From: Streptomyces sp. CC0208
Lineage (GTDB): Bacteria; Actinomycetota; Actinomycetes; Streptomycetales; Streptomycetaceae
Length of the DNA: 64,000 bases
Direction: 5' to 3'
Assembly: GCF_003443735.1 (NCBI RefSeq)
Contig: NZ_CP031969.1
Location: forward strand, 62,001-126,000
Shown here: positions 42,247-50,236 of the stretch, piece by piece
How positions within the stretch are numbered: the first letter of the stretch is position 1
Layout: each line of letters begins with the position of its first letter
Notes under the pieces: generated by a model
The model's database searches: none
Seen by the model: the letters and a program-made list of their open reading frames with translations, nothing else
Told to the model about the DNA's origin: nothing
Translations under genes and position numbers: made by a program

Positions 42247-42469
42247 ACGTGCACGTCCGTGCGTCCTTGCAGGAGGACGGGCTGCTCGGGCTCGGCTTCC
42301 CTCCCCTATCAGCCGTACACCGTCCCGCAGTTCCTCGTCCGTGGTCAGGGATCACCTCACCAAGACCGCAGAGTCCGAGCCGGACAGCTGGGTGCCAGGC
42401 TCGAACCGGGTGCGCCGCGCCACCGACGGCGGGTGCGGCTCTCGCGGAATGAGATCATCGTCGATGATC

Positions 42470-42680
42470 ACAGCCCGACCGATCGGTGCACCGTGACTCC
42501 CGTAGATCGAGGTAGAACGCGCTGGTTCCGGCCGCAGCATGACGGTTCATGCGTTGCCGAACGTGGTGCTGCGTGGCGGGGCCGATGATCCCGCTGACCG
42601 CGATCCACACCCGTGACGGGGCCTCGGCCAGCACCCGCATCCTCACGATCACCGTCCCCGTCTGCTGCTCCCCGTCTTGC
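42470..42680 (-). pseudogene. Possible STAS-domain (anti-sigma antagonist) remnant
   Basis: Minus-strand frame TGTVIVRMRVLAEAPSRVWI, AVSGIIGPATQHHVRQRMNR, AGTSAFYLDLRESRCTDRSG. This resembles a STAS fold: beta strand, G-x-(I/L)-x-x-A-T, helix, D-L-x-x-x-x-x-x-D-x-S-G, where the serine is normally phosphorylated. No clear start, and it decays downstream. Low confidence. The rest of the 42250-42880 stretch shows nothing else. Confidence 0.35.
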
Positions 42681-42884
42681 CCGACCAGGCAGTGAAGCCG
42701 CCGGTGTGGGGCTTGTCCTTCGCCACCTGTTCGGACGCCACCGTCCCCCACTGCGGCATGAAGTTGCTGAATATGCCGGGAGGTACGGCCAGCGGCGGAC
42801 CCCCGCGACCACGAGATCACAGATTTTGACGATCTAGAGGCGCCGAGTGGCGGGGCGACCGCGCCAATGTGGTGGCGGCCTGCT

Positions 42885-43367
42885 TCAGGCCGGGCGTTCG
42901 GTGGTGAGGGTGACGCGGCCGTCTGTCCAGGCGGGTAGACGCCGGGCGAGTTTCTTCAGTGACGGGCCCCGGACGTGGTGCAGATGGACCACGAGTCTCG
43001 TGCCGAACAGCGCCTGGAAGTGGGTTCCTAGGCCCCGTCCCGTGCCGGTGAACATCTCGTCGGCCGGGACGTCGGGCTGTGGTGGTTCGTTGATCCGGTA
43101 CACACACAGGGCCTGTCGATCCGGGACCGGTCCGGGGAGAACAGCGACTGCGCGGACCGCCGGCCAGCCCAGTTTGATCACGGGATCGTATCCGAATGCC
43201 TGGTGGTACGCGACTCCTTAGGGATGGAAACGGACAGCCGGGTCGTCGGGGCGGGCCGGTGTGGGCCCGCCCGTGTACGCGCGGATCGTGGTCAGCAGCG
43301 TGCTTCCGGGCCGGTAGAAGAGTGACTGCCGGTAGAGCTCTCGGTAGTGCGACGACTCGTGACCCAC
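42885..43367 (-). pseudogene. Hypothetical protein interrupted by one in-frame TAA
   Basis: A GTG at 43367, with AAGGAG seven bases upstream, opens a frame VGHESSHYRELYRQSLFYRP, TLLTTIRAYTGGPTPARPDD. It ends at TAA (43218-43220) after 49 codons. The identical frame resumes at once as GVAYHQAFGYDPVIKLGWPA, LPGPVPDRQALCVYRINEPP, GTHFQALFGTRLVVHLHHVR, RRLPAWTDGRVTL to the stop at 42885. Total 161 codons. The composition is coding on both sides and reading continues without a frameshift, so a single base change (or sequencing error) is the likely cause. Family unknown. Confidence 0.55.
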
Positions 43368-43589
43368 CTCGCGGCTCCTTCACAGGCTCGTTCGTAGGAC
43401 TGATAGTCGCATCAACTGCTCGCTGGGGGCGTGGTGGAACGGACGCTTGAGATCCCGCTCCAGCGCCAGGCGTCCAGCAGGAAATGACGACGATCCTGAC
43501 CGATCGTCATGAATGGCGCCGGCGAGCGCACGCTGCCCGCCGGCGAGCGAATCGTCTTCGACCTCACTATCGACGCCTCGGGTCGTACG

Positions 43590-43735
43590 GGGCCGGCGAC
43601 ATCTGCCGCGTCGTCGAGACGCTCATCAACCGCCTCACACAGTGGCGCGGCCTGGCCACACGACGCGACGAACTCGCCATCGCCTACCAGGCCCCACTCC
43701 ACCTCGCCGCCATCCCCATCTGGGCAAGTCGCTAA
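43590..43735 (+). pseudogene. C-terminal stump of an IS5-family transposase
   Basis: VVETLINRLTQWRGLATRRDELAIAYQAPLHLAAIPIW is the characteristic transposase ending (V-E-R-x-x-N-R-L-x-x-W-R-G-x-A-x-R-x-D). It carries the Glu of the DDE triad. Nothing upstream belongs to it. Confidence 0.75.
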
Positions 43736-43844
43736 CTAAGAGGTCACGCTGATAGGCGGCGTCGCTGAGTCGTGTGCACTCCGTGCGGGCCAACACCCCG
43801 TTCGGCCTCCAGGTACACCTCGAGGCCGCCGCCGGCCGGACGGC

Positions 43845-43876
43845 TTGACCTTCACGCATGGGTCAATCCCTAGCGT
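43845..43876 (+). promoter_or_regulatory. MerR-type promoter/operator of the oxidoreductase gene
   Basis: TTGACC, a 20-base spacer, then TAGCGT. The spacer holds a dyad (TTGACC-N10-GGTCAA overall), a layout typical of MerR-regulated promoters with stretched spacing. The start codon at 43884 lies ~8 bases past the -10, so the transcript may be leaderless. A matching site precedes the MerR gene (44930-44961). Confidence 0.7.
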
Positions 43877-43883
43877 CGTCGGC

Positions 43884-44933
43884 ATGGACACATCTTCGAA
43901 GAGCACAACGCTCTCCAGCCGCTCCGGCATCTGCCGTACCGGGCTGGAGGCTCGGCTGGTCGCACGGCCTGATGGCCTGCCCGCTCCCGGGAACTTCGAG
44001 ATCCTCGAGGTCGCTGTTCCCAATCCCGAACCGGGGCAGGTACTGGTCCGCAATCTGTTCATGTCGCTCGACCCCGGCATGCTCATGCTGATCACGGGCG
44101 AGTCCGGCCTGCCGATGCCTCGTTATGAAGTCGGCGAGGTGATGTACGGCGATGCCATCGGTGAAGTGGTCGCCTCCGCGGATTCGTCACTCGGCGAGGG
44201 CGACCTGGTGATGCACCGGCTTGGCTGGCGCGAGTATGCCGTGGCGCAGGCCGGGCTGTTCCGCCGCGTCGACCGGGACGCCTACCCGACGCCCTCCACT
44301 TACCTGGGCTTCGGACTGGTCGCCTACGTCGGGCTCATGGACGCGGCGGAGCTACGGCCCGGCGACACCGTCTTCGTCTCCAGTGCGGCGGGGGCGACTG
44401 GGAGCATGGCCGGCCAGATCGCCCGGCTCAAGGGAGCGGCCCGGGTGATCGGCAGCGCCGGATCGCGGCACAAGGCCGCCTATCTGACCGGGAGGCTCGG
44501 GTTCGATGCAGCCTTCGACTATCACGACGGACCGATCGTCGACCGGCTGCGCGAGGCCGCCCCCGAAGGCATCGACGTCTACTTCGACAACGTGGGTGGC
44601 GAACAGCTGCGCGCCGCGATCGAGATCATGAACCCACATGGCCGCATCGCCGTGTGCGGAGCCCTCAACCGGCAGAGCAAAGCCGGTCCCGACGGCGGTC
44701 CCGGCGACCTGCTCAGTGTCCTCGGTAAGCGACTCACCATCCGCGGCTTCACCGTGGGCGATCACCTTGAGCGTGCGCCGGAGTTCGGCGCGCAATTCCG
44801 TACGTGGCTGCGTGAGGGCGCGATCGTCTATGACGAGACGGTGATCGATGGGCTGGCCAATGCACCGCAGGCTCTCCTCGATATCGTGAACGGCGCGTAC
44901 ACCGGGAAGACGGTGGTCCGGCTCGGGAGTTGA
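43884..44933 (+). CDS. NADP-dependent MDR oxidoreductase (LTB4DH/alkenal reductase type)
   Basis: A 349-aa zinc-free MDR enzyme. Features: PEPGQVLVRNLFMSLDPGML at 50-75, GDLVMHRLGWREYA, and the NADPH loop VFVSSAAGATGSMAGQIARLKGA near 165-190. Further on are the conserved IDVYFDNVGGEQLRAAIEIM near 235 and late VDQTV-like VIDGLANAPQAL. These enzymes reduce alpha,beta-unsaturated ketones and aldehydes, a detoxification role. The ATG at 43884 is close to the presumed transcription start. It sits with a MerR regulator 48 bases downstream, and both carry the same MerR-type promoter, so it is probably induced by a reactive electrophile or oxidant. Confidence 0.9.
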   Translation: MDTSSKSTTLSSRSGICRTGLEARLVARPDGLPAPGNFEILEVAVPNPEPGQVLVRNLFMSLDPGMLMLITGESGLPMPRYEVGEVMYGDAIGEVVASADSSLGEGDLVMHRLGWREYAVAQAGLFRRVDRDAYPTPSTYLGFGLVAYVGLMDAAELRPGDTVFVSSAAGATGSMAGQIARLKGAARVIGSAGSRHKAAYLTGRLGFDAAFDYHDGPIVDRLREAAPEGIDVYFDNVGGEQLRAAIEIMNPHGRIAVCGALNRQSKAGPDGGPGDLLSVLGKRLTIRGFTVGDHLERAPEFGAQFRTWLREGAIVYDETVIDGLANAPQALLDIVNGAYTGKTVVRLGS

Positions 44934-44961
44934 CCTTGACGTATAGGTGAAGCTTTATGGT
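44930..44961 (+). promoter_or_regulatory. MerR-type promoter/operator of the regulator gene
   Basis: TTGACC, a 20-base spacer, then TATGGT. The spacer holds the dyad CTTGACGTATAGGTGAAG. Aligned with the site at 43845 the consensus is CTTSACGYATRGGTSAA at identical distance from the -35, so both are likely bound by the MerR protein encoded here. Confidence 0.7.
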
Positions 44962-44981
44962 CGGACTCGGAGGTGGCTGCA

Positions 44982-45374
44982 ATGCTGATCGGTGAACTGG
45001 CCGCGGAGGCCAGGACCACGACCCGTGCCCTGCGTTACTACGAGGAGCAGGGCCTGCTGGAGTCCGACCGTACGACGGCGGGTTATCGCCTGTATGAGCC
45101 CAGCGCGGTACGCAGGGTCCGGAACATCCGTGAGCTCTTGTCCTGCGGGTTCACCGTGGACGATGTGAAGTCCCTCCTGGCCTACCTCGACGCCGATCTA
45201 CCCGAGGTGTTCTCCTACTCACCGCGGTGCGCCGACGGCTACGGCGTCGGCGCACAGCGGGTGGCCCAGCTAAATGAGCGAATCGCGATCCTCACCGAGC
45301 TGCGCGACAGCCTCGTCCACCGAATGCCGTGGCTGGCGGCACCCGGCGGCACCGCAGACGAGAAGGCCGCTTGA
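44982..45374 (+). CDS. MerR-family transcriptional regulator
   Basis: A 130-aa regulator with the MerR winged helix at the N-terminus: LIGELAAEARTTTRALRYYEEQGLL, then RTTAGYRLYEPSAVRRVRNIREL. The coiled-coil dimerisation helix follows (AQRVAQLNERIAILTELRDSL). Two acidic/aromatic segments and a single cysteine in LLSCGF and another in RCADGY give no clear metal site. The ATG at 44982 has GGAGG eight bases upstream; a GTG at 44973 is also in frame. It likely activates its own and the upstream oxidoreductase promoter by distorting the 20-base spacer. Confidence 0.92.
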   Translation: MLIGELAAEARTTTRALRYYEEQGLLESDRTTAGYRLYEPSAVRRVRNIRELLSCGFTVDDVKSLLAYLDADLPEVFSYSPRCADGYGVGAQRVAQLNERIAILTELRDSLVHRMPWLAAPGGTADEKAA

Positions 45375-45467
45375 TTGTGAAGTGCCGCGGCCTTTTCGGC
45401 CGGACGAGCAATCCATCCAACGTGCCGCGCAAGGCGGCCCGGATCTGCTGCCTATACGAGGATCGTC

Positions 45468-45583
45468 CGTGCCTTATCAACGCGTTCTTCGACCTTGCCG
45501 ACGCGATCATCGCTCTCCGTGGCCTCATCCGTCGAGCCTGGGCCACTCACCGATGGGAAGCTCGGCCACAGCGCCGCCCATGA
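45468..45583 (+). pseudogene. Transposase C-terminal stump
   Basis: Frame FFDLADAIIALRGLIRRAWA then THRWEARPQRRP and stop matches the tail of actinobacterial DDE transposases (A-D-A-I-I-x-I-R-x-L-I-R-x-A-W-x-T-H-R-W). The upstream part is unrecognisable. Confidence 0.55.
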
Positions 45584-45639
45584 GGTCCCCCTGCCAATTT
45601 GCGCGAGTTCTAAAGAGACAGAACCTCAGGTCGGTGGCA

Positions 45640-45870
45640 TGAGGCCGGCGACTTCGAGACGCTGCACGGCATCCTGCTCGCCGAGTTGCACGCAGCCGAC
45701 GCCCTGGACTGGACCCGGGCCTGCGTGGATGCCTTCCACATCCGCGCAAAGAACGGGGGCGAGGCGACCGGCCCGTCACCGGTCGACCGCGCAAAGACGG
45801 GCAGTAAACACCTCTGATCTGCGACGGGAAGAACACCCCGATCAGGTCACCACCGCGGCCAACGGACCGC
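45640..45870 (+). pseudogene. IS5-family transposase internal fragment, frameshifted
   Basis: EAGDFETLHGILLAELHAAD, LDWTRACVDAFHIRAKNGGE, TGPSPVDRAKTGSKH, then a one-base shift to LICDGKNTP. This is the block around the first DDE Asp (CVDA-HIRAK) and the G-P-(S/N)-P-V-D-R-x-K-x-G-S-K-H signature. Both flanks missing. Confidence 0.8.
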
Positions 45871-45935
45871 CTTCCGGCCTCGCGTAAAGAAGAGCTGCTC
45901 GCCCGGCGGCATGTTGAAGCGGTCGAGAGATCCGT

Positions 45936-46403
45936 TCAGCCGATGGTGAAGCGCTGGTTCTGGGCGCCTCGGTCGCAGCGGGCAGTGCGGTAGTAGCCGT
46001 CGTCCTGCTGGTAGAGGCAGCGGCCGGTGCCGACGCTTTGGAGCATGACGGCGCTGCGGGCGGCGGGCTGGACGGTCCGCCACTTCTGGTATGAGCCGCC
46101 GTTACAGCGCAGGGGGTAGACGTCGCCCCGGTCATTGCTGTCGAGGCAGCGGCCCCAGAAGTTGTTCTTGAGAGTGGTGTTGGTGTTGAGGCGGCCGTTC
46201 CACTGCCACAGGAGGCTGCCGCGTCCGGTGGTGCAGCGGTCACCCTTGAGGCCGGATTCGGAGCTCTCGCGCAGGCAGTCACCGTAGCGGTAGTTCGCGA
46301 AGCGGCTGGTGGTGTCGGCAGCCGAGGCGGGTGTGGAAGTGAGGAGGGCGAGGCCGACTGCGGCGATGAGGGCGGCGAAGGCTTTCCGGGTCGGGCGGCG
46401 CAC
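45936..46403 (-). CDS. Secreted ricin-type lectin-domain protein
   Basis: A 155-aa protein with signal peptide (RKAFAALIAAVGLALLTSTPASA) and one beta-trefoil-like RICIN domain. It shows three related units with W-and-C spacing: CLRESSESGLKGDRCTTG..LWQWNG, GRCLDSNDRGDVYPLRCNG..YQKW and GRCLYQQDDGYYRTARCDRGAQNQRF. Paired cysteines in each unit suit an extracellular protein. The GTG at 46403 has AAGGAG seven bases upstream. No catalytic domain, so it probably binds carbohydrate on its own. Target unknown. Confidence 0.82.
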   Translation of the reverse strand: MRRPTRKAFAALIAAVGLALLTSTPASAADTTSRFANYRYGDCLRESSESGLKGDRCTTGRGSLLWQWNGRLNTNTTLKNNFWGRCLDSNDRGDVYPLRCNGGSYQKWRTVQPAARSAVMLQSVGTGRCLYQQDDGYYRTARCDRGAQNQRFTIG

Positions 46404-46916
46404 TGGGGGTCTCCTTGCAGTGGTTTTCAGAGGTACCTCGACAGGATCCCCGAACACCACCGTTTACGCCTGAAAAGCGGGGAAAACCCCCGGATCGAGC
46501 CGCTCATGTCGGCCGCTCCGGTCCGGGGACGGCGGTGGGCCGATCACCGCGGCACGCTCGAGGCCGTCGCCTGCGCTGACGTGCCTCCATGAGGGCGTGC
46601 GGTGCTGCCACCTCTGGCACCGGTCGGATGCTTCTCCTTGCGGGCAGCGGCCGCCCGTCCCGGGGCAGGACGGTGTGGGCGACGGGCCTCGGAGCGGGTG
46701 GGAGGTGAAGGGGATCAGGCGGCCAGTGCGACGCGGGCCGGGTAGTCGTAGGCTGCGCTGTCGCCGAGGCTGAGTGCCTGAGAGGGGCCGACGAAGCGGG
46801 CAAGGAAGCGGATCGGACGCCGCCGCGCCCCGGCGCCGGGCACCCTGAGCCCGGCGCCGGGATACCCCAAAGAGTTGGGGTTCCGGACCCGACTCGGTGT
46901 GCCGAGGATTTTCTGT
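46404..46916. other. Intergenic region with eroded coding traces and a double palindrome
   Basis: No gene supported. A short minus-strand frame ends with RFVGPSQALSLGDSAAYDYP then ARVALAA and stop (about 46715-46810), which looks like a gene end but cannot be assigned. CCCGGCGCCGGG occurs twice (46829-46840 and 46850-46861), 56 bases before the SnoaL-like start, and can form a strong hairpin. Confidence 0.4.
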
Positions 46917-47348
46917 ATGGACACCATTGAGCAGAACAAGCAGACCGTGACCGCATTCATCGACGCGCTGTTCACCAGGGGTGACCTGTCGGCCGTCGAC
47001 GTCTACCTCGCCGAGGACTTCGTCAATCACGACCCGCCGGTCGGCGTCAGCCCGGACCGGGAGGGCATGAGGGCCGCAGGCGCCCTTTTCCGGCAGGGGT
47101 TTCCGGACTGGCACTCCGACCTGGGTTTCCTGGTCGGCGAGGGGGAGCTGGTGGTCGAGCAGTTCACCGCCTCCGGCACCCAGCAGGGCGAGGTGATGGG
47201 CGTCGCGGGTGACGGGCGCACCGTGGTCCTGAAGGGGATCAACATCTTCCGGGTCCGGGGCGGCCGGATCGTGGAGCGGTGGGGCCGTCTGGACGACCTC
47301 GGACTATTGCGCCAGCTCGGGCTCGTGCCGACGCCGACCTCGGCGTAG
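46917..47348 (+). CDS. SnoaL-like ester cyclase family protein
   Basis: A 143-aa SnoaL/LinA-fold protein. The hallmark blocks are NKQTVTAFIDALFTRGDLSAVDVYLAEDFVNHDPP near the start (His and Asp of the pocket), FPDWHSDLGFLVGEGELVVEQFTASGTQQGE, and INIFRVRGGRIVERWGRLDDLGLLRQLGLVP at the end. This last pattern, E-x-W-x-x-x-D-x-x-x-L-x-x-Q-L-G, is typical of ester-cyclase-like members. GAGGA lies before the ATG at 46917; a longer frame starts at 46875. It is followed ten bases later by a LuxR-type regulator, so the two may be co-transcribed. Ligand unknown. Confidence 0.85.
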   Translation: MDTIEQNKQTVTAFIDALFTRGDLSAVDVYLAEDFVNHDPPVGVSPDREGMRAAGALFRQGFPDWHSDLGFLVGEGELVVEQFTASGTQQGEVMGVAGDGRTVVLKGINIFRVRGGRIVERWGRLDDLGLLRQLGLVPTPTSA

Positions 47349-47358
47349 CGTCGACATC

Positions 47359-48444
47359 ATGGCCACCGGCATCCCGGAGCGACGCGTCGAGCGGCTGATC
47401 GACCGCTGCTACGCAGGCCTGGACCTGCCCGAGCTGACCATCGAGGTGCTACGCCGTCTGCCGGACATCCTCCCGGTAGAAGCCGTCTTCTTCGCGTCCG
47501 TCGATCCGGCGACCCTGCTGTTCACCTCGACGGCGGCCCAGGAGCCCTTGGACGGCGTCAGTCCCCTCTTCCTGGACAACGAATACGGGCGCGAAGACGT
47601 CAACAAGTTCACCGCGCTCGCCCGAGGGCCCGACAAGGTCACGTCGTTGGACCGGGCCACCCGGGGGCAGCGCTGCGAGAGCGCCCGCTACCGGGAGATC
47701 ATGGCCGGTCTGGGCCTGGGCGATGAGCTGCGGGCCGCTCTGACCGCCGGGGGCGACTGCTGGGGCGTGCTGTGCCTGCATCGGGCCGACGGGGAGGCCG
47801 GCTTCTGCGGCCAGGACCTCGATGTACTGAGGAAGCTCGCTCCGCACCTGGCCGAGGGCCTGCGCCGTACCGTCGTCCAGGAGACGCTGAGGCGAAAGGG
47901 GCCCGCACCACCGGGCACCCCCGGAGTGATCGTGCTCGACCAGGAGCTCGCCCTCGTCTCGATCAGCCCGGACGCTGAGCAGTGGCTCGCCCGGCTGCCC
48001 GGCCCCCGGATCGTGGGACTGCCCGTACCCGTGTACTCCGTCGCCGCGCACCTGGCCACACCCGATGACGTGCCGGGGTCGGCCGCGGCGGACCGCCACG
48101 GATCCGTCCGGCTGCGGACGAGCGATGGTCAGTGGCTGTCGCTGCACGCCACCCGGCTGCGGGGCCCCACAGGGGAGCAGATCGGCGTGGTCGTCGAACC
48201 TGCCCCCGCCGCCGAGATCGGATCCCTCATCCTGGCCGCGCACGGCCTCACCCCGGCACAGAACCGGGTGACCGCCCTTGTACTGGAGGGCTGCTCGACC
48301 CGCGAGATCGTGGAGCGGCTCCACGTTTCCGCCTACACCGTCCAGGAGCACCTGACAGCCGTCTTCGCCCGGTTCGGCGTCCGCAGCCGACGGGAGCTCA
48401 TCGCCGCGCTCCTCTCCTCGCACCGGCCGAGCCAGGAGGAGTAA
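47359..48444 (+). CDS. LuxR-type helix-turn-helix regulator with sensor region
   Basis: A 361-aa regulator. The C-terminal LuxR HTH (~296-350) reads LTPAQNRVTALVLEGCSTREIVERLHVSAYTVQEHLTAVFARFGVRSRREL. The N-terminal ~290 residues include a GAF-like region (VEAVFFASVDPATLLFTST; GDCWGVLCLHRADGEAGFCG; VLRKLAPHLAEGLRR) and a PAS-like segment (GVIVLDQELALVSISPDAEQWL). No phosphorylatable receiver domain is evident. It probably senses a small molecule or redox cue and may control the SnoaL-like gene just upstream. Confidence 0.88.
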   Translation: MATGIPERRVERLIDRCYAGLDLPELTIEVLRRLPDILPVEAVFFASVDPATLLFTSTAAQEPLDGVSPLFLDNEYGREDVNKFTALARGPDKVTSLDRATRGQRCESARYREIMAGLGLGDELRAALTAGGDCWGVLCLHRADGEAGFCGQDLDVLRKLAPHLAEGLRRTVVQETLRRKGPAPPGTPGVIVLDQELALVSISPDAEQWLARLPGPRIVGLPVPVYSVAAHLATPDDVPGSAAADRHGSVRLRTSDGQWLSLHATRLRGPTGEQIGVVVEPAPAAEIGSLILAAHGLTPAQNRVTALVLEGCSTREIVERLHVSAYTVQEHLTAVFARFGVRSRRELIAALLSSHRPSQEE

Positions 48445-48599
48445 CGCGCAGGCCTTCCCGGCGGTGAACTGCTTGATCCGGTTCACGAGAGGCGGGCCTC
48501 CCAGGTCAGCGACAGGCACCACCCGGCGCAAAGGCACGCTCGGGGCGACGTCCATCGTGGGCGTGCAAGAGTCGCCTCGCAACATCATGTGGCTGTCGG

Positions 48600-48960
48600 C
48601 CTACTGGATCGTTGGTGCGGTCGAGGGAAGAGACAGTCGCGGCCGTGGATCGTCTCGGATGAACTGTGGTCGCTCATCGAGCCGTTACTGCCAGAGCCTG
48701 GGCCGAGGCAGGTCGAGAGTGCCGGACCGGCAGGCGTTGTGCGGGGTCCTGTTCGTGCTGCACACCGGCATTCAGTGTGAGCACCGGCCAGGAACAGGGC
48801 TTCGGCTCGGGGATGACCTGCTGGCGGCGTCTGGCGATGTCTGGCGGCCTGGAACGAAGCGGGCGTCTGGGACCACCAGCTGCACGTGCCGGCACTGGAG
48901 AAACCGCGGTCGAAGGCAGGTGGTGCGGGCGGCCCGGCCGACCGCACCGGCTTCCTGCCG
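48600..48960 (+). pseudogene. IS5-family transposase N-terminal part, multiply frameshifted
   Basis: Pieces in three frames: RPWIVSDELWSLIEPLLPEP and GPRQVES (48650-48720), then RVPDRQALCGVLFVLHTGIQ (48720-48780), then GFGSGMTCWRRLA (48805-48840) and a last trace near 48880 matching A-W-N-E-A-G-V-W-D. This is the usual N-terminal domain of an IS5-type transposase. At least two frameshifts, and no catalytic region. Confidence 0.8.
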
Positions 48961-48967
48961 GAAGGCG

Positions 48968-49711
48968 TCACGCGGTGAGTTCGTCGATGAGGTGGGGGCC
49001 GTTGTTGCGGACGTGGTTGACGGCGGTGGAGACTGGCCGGGCCTGAAGGTGGCCTTCGGCCGGCTGGCCGAGCAGGGCCCGCAGCTCGTCGGGATCCTGG
49101 TGGCCGGGGTCGAGCCAGGCGTCGTAGTGGTCGGGGGTAAGGGCGAGCGGCATGCGGGGATGGACGCGGCCGGCTGCGTCCGTGGCTTCGGTGGTGATGA
49201 TGGTGCAGGTCATCAACCAGGCAGCCGGGTCGTCGTCCTGCTGGACGGCCGGGTCGCGCCAGTACTCGTACAGCCCGGCGAGTGCCATCACCTGCTCTTC
49301 TTCAGGGTGGATGAAGTACGGCTGTTTGCGGGCCTTTCCGGTGGCCGGGTCCTTCGTCTGTTCCCACTCGTAGAAGCCGTCGGCGGGCAGCAGACAGCGA
49401 CGCCTCATGAACGCGCGGCGGTAGGCGGGCTTCTCGTGCACCGTCTCCACCCGCGCATTGATCATCCGTGCGCCGACCTTCACGTCCTTCGCCCACGACG
49501 GCACCAGCCCCCAGCGCAGCGGCCGCAGCTCCCGCTGCACCACGCCAGTGTCCTCATCACCCCGGGGTGCGCGCTCGAGGACCGCCCACACGTCGTCGGT
49601 CGGGGCGACGTTCCAGCTCGGCGCGAGCGTCTCCTTCGCCGGGACGTCGGGCACCTGAAAGAGCGGAGCCAACTCCTGCGGGCTGCGAGTGGAAGCGTAT
49701 CGACCGCACAT
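48968..49711 (-). CDS. SOS response-associated peptidase family protein (YedK/HMCES, SRAP)
   Basis: A 247-aa SRAP protein. The ATG at 49711 is followed immediately by the catalytic cysteine in MCGRYAST; after Met removal Cys becomes N-terminal and crosslinks abasic DNA. Other family residues: NVAPTDDVWAVL, WGLVPSWAKD, MINARVETVHEKPAYRRAF, CLLPADGFYEWEQT with the Glu, and the conserved HPRMPLALTP with His near 190. All are intact. Protects abasic sites in single-stranded DNA during replication. Slightly longer than E. coli YedK (222 aa). Confidence 0.95.
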   Translation of the reverse strand: MCGRYASTRSPQELAPLFQVPDVPAKETLAPSWNVAPTDDVWAVLERAPRGDEDTGVVQRELRPLRWGLVPSWAKDVKVGARMINARVETVHEKPAYRRAFMRRRCLLPADGFYEWEQTKDPATGKARKQPYFIHPEEEQVMALAGLYEYWRDPAVQQDDDPAAWLMTCTIITTEATDAAGRVHPRMPLALTPDHYDAWLDPGHQDPDELRALLGQPAEGHLQARPVSTAVNHVRNNGPHLIDELTA

Positions 49712-50236
49712 ACCGCCACTCTCGCACCGTCGCGGCACTGCGCAAAGGCGCCCGCGCCGCCGCGCCGAGGTGGCAGTCGCCGGGAACGACGTACGAAAAA
49801 GGCGCCCCGGAAGGGCTAGAACGAAAGCCCGTTTCAGCAGCTCACAGGGTATGGCGAGATGGCTCCCGAAACGCTGTACCCCCAGGTCCGGGAACTGCGT
49901 CCGTTCTGCTCGGGAGCTTCGACCGGCACGAGAGGGCCGACGGCCACCAGGGCGCGGGCGGTGTCGGCGCCGCGGGAGTCCGGCGCTCTGCTGCGGGCAG
50001 CGCGGCCGGGACCAGCCCAGCGGCGTACGCCAGAGCGCGGTCGACGTCGCGTGCTCTCGGTGGATCCCGCCCTCCGATGCCCGGGGGGAGTCTCTTTTCA
50101 GCCACGCCTCTGGAACGTCCCTGCACGGAAAGGTACTTCCGTACAGGAGCATGCACCTGACATCTTGCTCCCACCACTCGTTTCGTACGGCCCGGCCGGT
50201 GCCCTCAGCACGGCCGGGCCGTCTCCGGAGGACGCA
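49712..50236. other. Intergenic region before the subtilisin gene
   Basis: No gene supported. Frames here look like shadows. It ends in a large hairpin (50188-50221) that lies in the protease mRNA leader. Confidence 0.4.
50188..50221. terminator. Hairpin just upstream of the subtilisin RBS
   Basis: CGGCCCGGCC-G-GTGC pairs with GCAC-GGCCGGGCCG around a five-base loop. It ends six bases before the GGAGG ribosome site of the protease gene. It is either a terminator of upstream transcription or an element that controls translation of the TTG-started protease. Confidence 0.5.

Noticed and set aside
47359..48444. Two-component response regulator
   Set aside because: LuxR HTH is present but no receiver domain with phosphorylatable Asp is visible.
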